From Planctomycetota bacterium (lineage in GTDB: Bacteria; Planctomycetota; PLA2; JAEUHO01), in NCBI GenBank assembly GCA_026647295.1, contig JAPKHB010000063.1, forward strand, positions 1 to 14,157: a DNA stretch of 14,157 nt, given 5' to 3'. Position numbers and translations under genes: made by a program. The notes under the pieces were generated by a model. That model had not been told where the DNA came from, made no database searches, and saw only the letters and a list, made by a program, of their open reading frames with translations. Positions 1-7,760 of this stretch are shown one piece after another; position 1 is the stretch's first letter; every line of letters begins with the position of its first letter.

Positions 1-1
1 C

Positions 2-2422
2 GCGACGATCAACCAGGTCGACGACCCCGAGCGCATCCTCGGCCCGTTGCGCCGCGTGGGCCCGCGGGGCTCGGGGCGCTTCGAGCCCGTGGCCTGGGAG
101 GACGCGCTCGCCGAGATCGCCGGGCGCGTGCGCGGAGCCCTCGCCGCGGGGCGCCACGACGAGATCATGTACCACGTCGGCCGCCCCGGCGAGGACCACT
201 TCATGCCGCGGTTGCTCCACGCCTGGGGGGTGGACGGGCACAACAGCCACACCAACGTGTGCTCGGCGGCGGCGCGCACGGGTTACATGCTCTGGGCCGG
301 CGCGGACCGCCCCTCGCCGGACTACGAGAACGCGCGCTTCATCCTCCTGATCTCCTCCCACCTCGAGACGGGCCACTACTTCAATCCGCACGCCCAGCGC
401 ATCCAGGACGCCCGTCAACGCGGCGCCCGGCTGGCCGCCGTGGACGTGCGCTTGAGCAACACCGCCGGCCTGGCGGACCACTGGATCGCCCCGTGGCCCG
501 GGTCGGAGGCCGCGCTCCTGCTCGCGATCGCCCGCGTCCTGCTCGAGCGCGGGGCGGTGGACCGCCCGTTCGTCCGCCGCTTCGTGAACTGGGAGGAGTA
601 CCTGGCGGAGGTCGCGCCCGGCGCTCCGGCGACCTTCGAGCGCTTCGAGGCCGTGCTCGCCGCCTCGCTCGAGCGCTTCACGCCCGCGTTCGTGGCGCAG
701 GAGTGTCGCATCGACCCGCACTGGGTCGGCACGCTGGCCGACGAGATCGAGCGCGCGGGGTCGCGCTTTGCCAGCCACGTGTGGCGCAGCGCGGCGAGCG
801 GGAACCTGGGCGGCTGGCAGGTCGCCCGCTGCCTCATGCTCCTGCACGTGCTCACCGGCAGCTACGGGCGGGTGGGCGGCGTGCGGCCCCACGGCTGGGA
901 CAAGGCGGCGGTCAAGGCGCGGGAGAACCCCCCGCCCCCCGCGCGCTGGAACGAGTTGATCTGGCCGCGGGAGTGGCCGCTGGCCCACTACGAGATGAGC
1001 CCCCTGCTGCCGTACCTGCTGGAGGAGCAGGACCGGCGGCTCGAGGTGTACTTCACGCGGGTGTACAACCCCGTCTGGACGAACCCCGATGGCTTCGCCT
1101 GGATCCGCATGCTCGAAGACGAGCGCCGGGTGGGGTGCCACGTGGCCTTGACCCCGATCTGGTCGGAGACGGCGCAGTGGGCCGACTTCGTGCTCCCGAT
1201 GGGCCTGGGCCCCGAGCGGCACGACGTGATGAGCCAGGAGACGCACGCGGGCCGTTGGGTCGGCCTGCGCCAGCCCGTGCTGCGCGAGCACCTCCGGCGC
1301 GAGGGCCACGAGGTCGCCGACTCGCGCGAAGCCAATCCCGGCCAGGTGTGGGAGGAGTGCGAGTTCTGGATCGCGCTCACCTGGCGCGTGGACCCCGACG
1401 GGCGCCTGGGGCTGCGGCGCTGGTACGAGTCGCGCGAGCGCCCCGGCCAGCCGGTCTCGGCGGCGGAGTACTTCGGCGACCTGCTCGAACACGGCGTGCC
1501 GGGCCTGAAGGAGCGCGCGGCCGCCGCGGGCCTGACTGCGCTCGAGTGGATGCGGCGCCACGGCGCCTTCGAGGTGCCCGCCCCCCCGGCGCCCGCGGAC
1601 GGCGAGCGGCTGGAGCGCGAGCCCCCGGCCACGCCCAGCGGACGGCTCGAACTCTGGTCGTCCACCCTGGCGCAGTGGGGCCACCGCGACCAGGCCGCCC
1701 CCGGCTACGTCCGCTCCCACGTCCACTGGAGCGCTCTCGACGAGGCCGCGGGGGAGATGGTCCTCGTGCCCACCTTCCGCCTGCCGACCCTGATCCACAC
1801 CCGCAGCGGAAACGCCAAGTGGCTCCAGGAACTCTCGCACACCAACCCGCTCTGGGTCCACCCGCAGGACGCGCGGCGGCTCGGCCTCGCCACGGGCGAC
1901 CTCGTGCGGGTCGAGACCGCCGCGGGCCACTTCGTCCCGCGGGCGTTCGTCACCGAGGGCATGCGGCCGGGCGTCGTGGCCTGCTCCCACCACCTGGGCC
2001 GCTGGCGGATGTTCCGCGAGGTGGGGGGGCAACGTCAGGCCTCCAGCTGGTGCGACCTCGTGCGCTCCGGCGAGACGCTGCGGCTGCGCCAGCGCGCCGG
2101 CGCCGGCCCCTTCGCCAGCGCCGACCCGGACAGCGCGCGCGTGTGGTGGGACGAGGTCGGCGTGCACCAGAACCTGTGTTTCCCGGTGCAGCCGGACCCG
2201 GTGAGCGGGATGCACTGCTGGCACCAGAAGGTGCGGGTCGGGCCCGCCCGCCCCGGCGACCGCTTCGGCGACGTGGAGGTGGACGCGGCCCGGGCCCGCG
2301 CCCACTACCACGCCTGGAAGGCCCTGGCGGTGCCCGGCCCCGGGCCGGACGGCCTGCGCCGCCCGCTGTGGCTCAACCGCCCCCTGCGCCCGGCGCCCTC
2401 GGTCTGGAGGCTCGCACCGTAG
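2..2422 (+). CDS. Molybdopterin oxidoreductase, DMSO reductase family catalytic subunit (5'-truncated by window edge)
   Basis: Catalytic subunit of a complex iron-sulfur molybdoenzyme that binds Mo-bis-MGD and moves electrons to or from a small inorganic or organic substrate. The frame is already open at base 2 and reads TINQVDDPERILGPLRRVGP, the usual stretch just after the N-terminal 4Fe-4S domain. A TTG at 47 is therefore not the true start, and the Fe-S domain lies upstream of the window. The motif HTNVCSAAARTGY follows; its Cys (codon 260-262) aligns with the Mo-ligand Cys of NapA-type enzymes. Further family signatures are ARFILLISSHLETGHYF, YNPVWTNPDGF and ETAQWADFVLPMG. The C-terminal dinucleotide-binding domain starts near base 1757 and includes TRSGNAKWLQELSHTNP. 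The ending HQNLCFPVQPDPVSGMHCWH resembles sulfur-compound oxidoreductases (Psr/Phs/Soe-like) from memory only; substrate is not assigned. It appears to be the last gene of an operon whose Fe-S and membrane subunits would be upstream. Confidence 0.93.
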   Translation, partial: ATINQVDDPERILGPLRRVGPRGSGRFEPVAWEDALAEIAGRVRGALAAGRHDEIMYHVGRPGEDHFMPRLLHAWGVDGHNSHTNVCSAAARTGYMLWAGADRPSPDYENARFILLISSHLETGHYFNPHAQRIQDARQRGARLAAVDVRLSNTAGLADHWIAPWPGSEAALLLAIARVLLERGAVDRPFVRRFVNWEEYLAEVAPGAPATFERFEAVLAASLERFTPAFVAQECRIDPHWVGTLADEIERAGSRFASHVWRSAASGNLGGWQVARCLMLLHVLTGSYGRVGGVRPHGWDKAAVKARENPPPPARWNELIWPREWPLAHYEMSPLLPYLLEEQDRRLEVYFTRVYNPVWTNPDGFAWIRMLEDERRVGCHVALTPIWSETAQWADFVLPMGLGPERHDVMSQETHAGRWVGLRQPVLREHLRREGHEVADSREANPGQVWEECEFWIALTWRVDPDGRLGLRRWYESRERPGQPVSAAEYFGDLLEHGVPGLKERAAAAGLTALEWMRRHGAFEVPAPPAPADGERLEREPPATPSGRLELWSSTLAQWGHRDQAAPGYVRSHVHWSALDEAAGEMVLVPTFRLPTLIHTRSGNAKWLQELSHTNPLWVHPQDARRLGLATGDLVRVETAAGHFVPRAFVTEGMRPGVVACSHHLGRWRMFREVGGQRQASSWCDLVRSGETLRLRQRAGAGPFASADPDSARVWWDEVGVHQNLCFPVQPDPVSGMHCWHQKVRVGPARPGDRFGDVEVDAARARAHYHAWKALAVPGPGPDGLRRPLWLNRPLRPAPSVWRLAP

Positions 2423-2451
2423 GCCCCGTCCGCGCGCCGCGGGGGGCCGGC

Positions 2452-2466
2452 GGGCGCCCGGCGCCC
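2452..2466 (+). terminator. Possible terminator hairpin after the molybdoenzyme gene
   Basis: About 30 bases after the TAG stop there is a compact GC hairpin: GGGCGC, loop CCG, GCGCCC. No T-run follows, so it would be a weak or atypical intrinsic terminator. GC-rich genomes form such hairpins by chance. Confidence 0.3.
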
Positions 2467-2469
2467 GGC

Positions 2470-2520
2470 GGGCACCGGGTCTTTACGCAATCTGCACGAA
2501 GCGGACACGCGCCGCTCACC
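2470..2520 (+). promoter_or_regulatory. Candidate Pho-box array upstream of pstB
   Basis: Five consecutive units start exactly 11 bp apart: GGGCACC at 2470, CTTTACG at 2481, CTGCACG at 2492, GGACACG at 2503 and GCTCACC at 2514, each followed by a 4-bp spacer. All five have (C/T)AC at positions 4-6. This is the geometry of PhoB/PhoP sites: 7-bp direct repeats with 4-bp spacers, one repeat per helical turn (E. coli CTGTCAT, Streptomyces GTTCACC). A weak -10-like TTCTGAT follows at 2529. A start there would give a leader of roughly 260 bases before pstB. PhoB binding is inferred; no regulator gene is in the window. Confidence 0.55.
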
Positions 2521-2675
2521 GGCCCGGCTTCTGATGGGGCTCGGCAAGGCCCCCGCGCCCCGCGGCGGCCGGCGCCCGTGGAGTCCGCCATGCCGCGTCC
2601 CCAAGCGCCCGTGCCCCCCCTCCGATTGCCGCACGCCTCTCCCTCCGTGCGGTCCTGCCTGCCCGTTGTCACGAG

Positions 2676-2691
2676 AAGGGTCCAAGGGTCC
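2676..2691. repeat. Tandem 8-bp duplication in the pstB leader
   Basis: AAGGGTCC occurs twice head to tail. It lies in the non-coding stretch before pstB. It may be a small slippage product or a regulatory direct repeat; nothing more can be said. Confidence 0.5.
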
Positions 2692-2721
2692 TCCCTGCCC
2701 GAACGGCCCGCATCCCCCCCC

Positions 2722-2751
2722 GGGGTGCCGGCGGGAAACCGCCGGCACCCC
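2722..2751 (+). other. Perfect 13-bp hairpin with GAAA tetraloop in the pstB leader
   Basis: The left arm GGGGTGCCGGCGG (2722-2734) and right arm CCGCCGGCACCCC (2739-2751) are exactly complementary. They enclose GAAA, a GNRA-type loop that is very stable when read on the plus strand. No T-run follows (next bases ATCTCCTCC), so a simple intrinsic terminator is unlikely. It sits 53 bases before the pstB start, in what would be the 5' leader of a Pho-controlled transcript. It could be an RNA processing or stability element, an attenuator or a protein-binding site. The structure is plain; the role is inference. The rest of 2423-2804 shows no convincing coding sequence on either strand. Confidence 0.7.
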
Positions 2752-2804
2752 ATCTCCTCCGGTGCCGGCCCGCGGAGCGCCGCCCGTTCGGCCTCCCGGG
2801 TCCG

Positions 2805-3776
<972 letters not shown>

Positions 3777-3803
3777 GCCGCGGCGCCGCCTTTCGCGCGT
3801 GCC

Positions 3804-3821
3804 CCGGCCCGTCCCGGCCGG
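3804..3821 (+). terminator. Weak hairpin after pstB
   Basis: CCGGCC and GGCCGG arms with a 6-base loop, 27 bases after the pstB stop and directly before the Pho-box-like units. No T-run follows. It might partly terminate the upstream transcript before the pstS promoter, or it may be a GC-content accident. Confidence 0.22.
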
Positions 3822-3876
3822 CTTCATCGGATCTTCACCGGCGGCGCGCGCCGCGTTCACGCCCCGCCGCTAGCGT
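3822..3876 (+). promoter_or_regulatory. Candidate Pho-box promoter of pstS
   Basis: CTTCATCGGAT (3822-3832) and CTTCACCGGCG (3833-3843) are adjacent 11-bp direct repeats. GTTCACGCCCC (3855-3865) is in the same 11-bp phase after one degenerate unit. The units closely match the TTCAY core of known Pho boxes. A -10-like TAGCGT (3871-3876) begins about 10 bases after the last 7-bp core, the spacing expected when PhoB replaces a -35 element. The leader to the pstS ATG would be about 50 bases. This gives pstS a promoter separate from that of pstB. Confidence 0.65.
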
Positions 3877-3934
3877 CGTCCCCAACCAACTCGGTCGGCC
3901 TTCCGGGCCGGCCCCTTCGAATGGAGAGACCCCC

Positions 3935-4972
3935 ATGCGATCCCCGCGCACCCGCAGCAGGCTCCGGCCGGCCGCCTCCCTGGCGGTTCTGGCGGCCCTG
4001 GCCCTCGCGGCCTTCGTCCCCTTCGGCGTCGCCACGGGCGAGGAGTCCCGGGAGGCGGCCCAGGAGCGCCTCCCCGACTACACCCCCGTCCAGGGCGTCT
4101 CGGGCAGCCTCAAGAGCATCGGCTCGGACACGATGAACAACATGATGACCCTGTGGGCCGAGGGCTTCCTCGCCATGTACCCCAACGTCCAGATCGAGAT
4201 CGAGGGCAAGGGGTCGACGACCGCCCCGCCCGCCCTGATCGCCGGAACGGCCCACTTCGGCCCGATGAGCCGCGCGATGAAGGGCGCCGAGATCGACGCG
4301 TTCGAGCGCCGGTACGGCTACAAGCCCCTCGAGCTCCAGACCTCGATCGACATGCTGGCGGTGTACGTGCACCGCGACAACCCGATCCAGGGCCTCACGC
4401 TCCAGCAGGTGGACGCCATCTTCTCGAAGAACCGCAAGGGCGGGCACGCCAAGGACATCCGGACCTGGGGCGACCTGGGGCTCACCGGCGAGTGGGCCAG
4501 CCGTCCGATCAGCCTCTACGGCCGCAACGCCGCGTCCGGCACCTACGGCTACTTCAAGGAGGTCGCGCTCTTCGGCGGCGACTACAAGGACCAGGTGAAG
4601 GAGCAGCCGGGCAGTTCGTCGGTCGTCCAGGGGGTGGCGAGCGACAAGTACGCCATCGGCTACAGCGGCATCGGCTACCGCACCGCCGACGTGCGGCCCG
4701 TGCCGCTCGCGCCGGACGCGAGTTCGCCGTGCATCCCGGCCGAGCCCGCCCACGCCTACACGGGGGAGTACCCGCTCTCCCGCTTCCTCTACCTCTACGT
4801 GAACCTCAAGCCGAAGACCGAGCTCGACCCGCTGCGGCGCGAGTTCCTCCGTTACGTCTTCAGCGCCCAGGGCCAGGCCGACGTCGTGAAGGACGGCTAC
4901 TACCCGGTCACCCCGGCGATCGCGCGCGAGAACCGCGCGCGCTTCCTGCCCGGCGAGCGGGGGACGCCGTAG
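3935..4972 (+). CDS. pstS: Phosphate-binding periplasmic protein PstS
   Basis: Substrate-binding protein of the Pst importer; captures inorganic phosphate outside the cytoplasmic membrane and delivers it to PstCA. The 345-residue product begins with a basic stretch and a hydrophobic segment (about 13-33), a signal peptide likely cut near residue 33. Ligand-site signatures are present: GSDTM (63-67), KGSTTAPPALIAGTAHFGPMSR (92-113) and GRNAASGTYGYFKE (196-209). The C-terminal part has the familiar YPLSRFLYLYVN (279-290). No lipobox Cys is seen, so it is probably a free periplasmic protein. The ATG is supported by GGAGAG six bases upstream and sits where the signal peptide requires. A Pho-box-like array lies directly before it. 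The frame stays open far upstream through pstB, but that is composition only. Confidence 0.95.
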   Translation: MRSPRTRSRLRPAASLAVLAALALAAFVPFGVATGEESREAAQERLPDYTPVQGVSGSLKSIGSDTMNNMMTLWAEGFLAMYPNVQIEIEGKGSTTAPPALIAGTAHFGPMSRAMKGAEIDAFERRYGYKPLELQTSIDMLAVYVHRDNPIQGLTLQQVDAIFSKNRKGGHAKDIRTWGDLGLTGEWASRPISLYGRNAASGTYGYFKEVALFGGDYKDQVKEQPGSSSVVQGVASDKYAIGYSGIGYRTADVRPVPLAPDASSPCIPAEPAHAYTGEYPLSRFLYLYVNLKPKTELDPLRREFLRYVFSAQGQADVVKDGYYPVTPAIARENRARFLPGERGTP

Positions 4973-4997
4973 CGGCAAGCGGACCAGGGCGCGGCGG

Positions 4998-5021
4998 CCG
5001 GTGGGGCGCGGCCCCCGCCGG
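4998..5021 (+). other. GC hairpin after pstS
   Basis: CCGG plus GGGGC, loop GCG, then GCCCC plus CCGG, with small bulges, 25 bases after the pstS stop. Without a T-run it is a candidate transcript-stabilising or attenuating structure rather than a clear terminator. It would help keep PstS output above that of the permeases. Confidence 0.35.
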
Positions 5022-5038
5022 CGCCGCCGCCCGCGGGG

Positions 5039-5068
5039 GGCCGCCGGGCGCCAGGGCGCGCGGCGGCC
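5039..5068 (+). other. Second GC hairpin between pstS and pstC
   Basis: GGCCGCCG (5039-5046) pairs perfectly with CGGCGGCC (5061-5068) around a 14-base spacer. It lies in the 145-bp gap between pstS and pstC and precedes the pstC ribosome site by about 35 bases. It may act with the hairpin before it in differential expression of the operon. Confidence 0.4.
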
Positions 5069-5103
5069 CCCCCGACCCGCGGGCGGGCGGGGGGACACGA
5101 TCG

Positions 5104-5111
5104 AAGGAGGG
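5104..5111 (+). promoter_or_regulatory. Strong ribosome binding site deciding the pstC GTG start
   Basis: AAGGAGGG lies six bases before GTG at 5118 and is the best Shine-Dalgarno in the window. It rules out the earlier in-frame start at 5001, whose translation is only Arg/Pro-rich intergenic sequence. Confidence 0.8.
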
Positions 5112-5117
5112 ATCCCG

Positions 5118-7760
5118 GTGACCAGCGGACGGCCCACGGCGCGACCCCCGGGGGGCCAGGCGCGCCCCCCGCGACGCGCGCGCACGACCTCCCGGCGCGT
5201 GCGCTGGGGGGACCGCACGGCGCGCGTGGCGATCAGCCTGGGCGGCGTGGGCACGATCGTGGCCGTCTCGGGCGTCCTCGTCTTCCTGGTGAGCGTCGTG
5301 GTCCCGCTCTTCGCCTCGCCCGAGGTCCGCGCGCGCCCCGTGGTCGGGCTCGAGGGCGCGGCCGCGCTCGCCGATCCGCTCCACCTGGGCGTGGACGAGT
5401 ACCAGGGGCTGCTCTGGGCCTTCCACCCCGACGGCCGGCTCCGCGTCCACCGGGTGGACACCGGCGCGCTCGTCGAGGAGCGGCGCCCGCTGGGCGACGC
5501 CCCCCCGACCTCCGCGTGCTTTGCGGGGGGGGAGGCCGGCGCCGCGGTCGGCCTCGCGGACGGCACCGTTCGGCTCGGGCGCATGGCCTTCGAGAGCCGC
5601 TTCGTGGACCTTCCGGCCGAGTTGCGCCCCCTGCGCGCGGACCCCGAGCGGCTGCTCGCCGAACTCGCGCGGCGTTCGCCCGAGGAGGCCGAGGGCGCGC
5701 TGCTCTCCGTGACCGAGAAGGGCGACGTGCGGCGTCAGGCGCTCACCGTCGGCTTTGACGACCCGCTCGCCGTCGACCCCGGGCACGCGATCCTCGCCGT
5801 GGACCGGGCCGCCCAGCCCGCGGGGAGCGTCGTCGCCTCGCTCTCCGCCGCGGGGACGCTGACCGTGAGCGTGGCCACGCAGCGCACGAACCTGATCACC
5901 CGCAAGGTGTCGACGCGCGTGCGCAGCGCCACCACCACGGTGGACCTGTCCCGGGGCCCGCCGCGGTGGCTGCGACTTACCGGGCTGGGCGACTGCGTGT
6001 TCCTGATCTGGGAGGACGGGCGTCTGGAGCGCTACGACACCCGCACGCTGGACGCCGTGAAGCGGGTGGAGCGCTTGGACCTCCTGGGCGAGCCGGGGGC
6101 CCGCGTCACGGCGACCGGCTTCCTGGTGGGGCGCACCTCCCTGGTCGTCGGGGACTCGCGGGGGCGCGTGCGGGTGTGGTTCCGCATCCGCCCGGCGTTC
6201 ACCACCTCGCCGGACGACTCCGAACTCGTCCTCGCCCGCGAGTTCGCCCCCGGATCGGCGGCCGTCACGGCGCTCGCGGCGTCGAGCAAGGAGCGCCTGC
6301 TCGCCACCGGCCACGCGGACGGCAGCCTCTCGGTGTGGAACGTGACGACGGGTCGGCTCCTCGCGACCCTCGAGAGCGCGCTGGAGGCGCCCATCGACGT
6401 GCTCGCCTTCGGGCCGAAGGTGGACTCCCTGTTCGCGGCCGCGGGCGGCCGGGTCGCGTCGTTCGACCTGCGCGCCCCGCACGCCGACGTGTCGGCCGGG
6501 GCGATCTTCCGCCCGGTCTGGTACGAGGGCTACGAGCGTCCGGAGCACGTGTGGCAGTCCAGCAGCGGCTCGGATGAATTCGAGGCCAAGTTCGGGCTCT
6601 GGCCGCTCGTCTTCGGCACCCTCAAGGCCACCTTCTACTCGCTGCTCTTCGGGCTCCCGCTCGCGCTGCTCGCGGCGGTCTACACCAGCGAGTTCCTGCA
6701 CCCCCGCACGCGGGCCCGCATCAAGCCGACCATCGAGGTGATGGCCAGCCTGCCCAGCGTGGTGCTGGGCTTCCTGGCCGCGCTGGTGGTGGCCCCGTTC
6801 GTCGAGGACGTCGTCCCGGCGGTGCTGCTCGCCTTCCTCGCGATCCCCTTCGCGGCGCTGCTGGGGGCGCACCTGTGGCGCCTGCTCCCGGCCTCCCTGG
6901 GTCGGCGCTGGGAACGCTGGCGGCCGGCGGGGATGCTCGCGGCCCTGGGGCTCGGGGGGGGCCTGGCCGCGCTCTTCGGTCCCCTCCTCGAGGACCTGCT
7001 GTTCGCCGGCGACCTCAAGCGCTGGTTGAGCGACCACGCCTACGGGAGCGCCGCCGGCGGCCTGTTCCTCCTGTGCCTTCCGATCGTGGGGCTCGCCACC
7101 GCCGTGCTCTTCGGCCGGGGGCTCGTGCCCGGCCTGCGCCCGGGCGCAGGGAGCGGGACCCACCAGGAGGCCGCCAGCGCGGGGCTCTGGACCTTCCTGG
7201 CCGCCACGGCGGCCACGGTCGCGGGGGCCGGCCTGCTCGCGGGGGGGCTGGCCCTGCTCGGGGCCGACCTGCGCGGGGGCCTGGTGGACACCTACGTCCA
7301 GCGCAACGCGATGGTCGTCGGCTTCCTGATGGGCTTTGCCATCATCCCCATCATCTACACCATCGCCGAGGACGCCCTCTCGGCGGTGCCCGAGCACCTC
7401 CGCGCCGCCTCGATCGCCTCGGGCGCCACGCGCTGGCAGACAGCCACGCGCATCGTGATCCCGACGGCCTTGAGCGGGATCTTCAGCGCGACGATGATCG
7501 GGCTGGGCCGGGCCGTGGGCGAGACCATGATCGTCCTGATGGCGGCCGGGAACACGCCGGTCCTGGACTGGAACGTGTTCAGCGGCTTCCGCACGCTCGC
7601 GGCCAACATCGCCGTCGAGCTGCCCGAGGCGGTGAAGGAGAGCACGCACTACCGCATGCTCTTCCTGGCGGCGCTGGTCCTCTTCGTGATGACCTTCGTG
7701 CTCAACACCGTGGCGGAGGTCGTCCGGCTGCGCTTTCGGCGGAGGGCCTTCGAACTGTGA
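5118..7760 (+). CDS. pstC: Enlarged phosphate ABC transporter permease PstC with periplasmic beta-propeller-like domain
   Basis: Membrane permease forming the phosphate channel with PstA. At 880 aa it is far longer than E. coli PstC (about 320). Layout: basic, Pro/Arg-rich cytoplasmic N-terminus (1-36); first membrane segment (42-66); a soluble domain of about 430 residues (67-490); then the membrane permease part (about 495-870). The soluble part shows repeated beta-propeller-like blades, for example GLLWAFHPDGRLRVHRVDTG (97-116), DCVFLIWEDGRLERYDTRT (292-310) and LLATGHADGSLSVWNVTTGR (394-413). The EAA loop that docks on PstB is intact (EDALSAVPEHLRAASIASGA, 751-770, then RIVIP). Extra membrane segments lie between about 565 and 715. 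Long PstC forms are known in Pseudomonas and relatives; the propeller assignment here is my reading of the repeats. The stop overlaps the pstA start by four bases. Confidence 0.93.
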   Translation: MTSGRPTARPPGGQARPPRRARTTSRRVRWGDRTARVAISLGGVGTIVAVSGVLVFLVSVVVPLFASPEVRARPVVGLEGAAALADPLHLGVDEYQGLLWAFHPDGRLRVHRVDTGALVEERRPLGDAPPTSACFAGGEAGAAVGLADGTVRLGRMAFESRFVDLPAELRPLRADPERLLAELARRSPEEAEGALLSVTEKGDVRRQALTVGFDDPLAVDPGHAILAVDRAAQPAGSVVASLSAAGTLTVSVATQRTNLITRKVSTRVRSATTTVDLSRGPPRWLRLTGLGDCVFLIWEDGRLERYDTRTLDAVKRVERLDLLGEPGARVTATGFLVGRTSLVVGDSRGRVRVWFRIRPAFTTSPDDSELVLAREFAPGSAAVTALAASSKERLLATGHADGSLSVWNVTTGRLLATLESALEAPIDVLAFGPKVDSLFAAAGGRVASFDLRAPHADVSAGAIFRPVWYEGYERPEHVWQSSSGSDEFEAKFGLWPLVFGTLKATFYSLLFGLPLALLAAVYTSEFLHPRTRARIKPTIEVMASLPSVVLGFLAALVVAPFVEDVVPAVLLAFLAIPFAALLGAHLWRLLPASLGRRWERWRPAGMLAALGLGGGLAALFGPLLEDLLFAGDLKRWLSDHAYGSAAGGLFLLCLPIVGLATAVLFGRGLVPGLRPGAGSGTHQEAASAGLWTFLAATAATVAGAGLLAGGLALLGADLRGGLVDTYVQRNAMVVGFLMGFAIIPIIYTIAEDALSAVPEHLRAASIASGATRWQTATRIVIPTALSGIFSATMIGLGRAVGETMIVLMAAGNTPVLDWNVFSGFRTLAANIAVELPEAVKESTHYRMLFLAALVLFVMTFVLNTVAEVVRLRFRRRAFEL

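Noticed and set aside
4908..7649. 913-codon open frame on the minus strand across pstC
   Set aside because: Gln/Arg/His/Gly-rich low-complexity translation with no domain, directly antisense to a well-supported pstC; explained by third-position GC bias.
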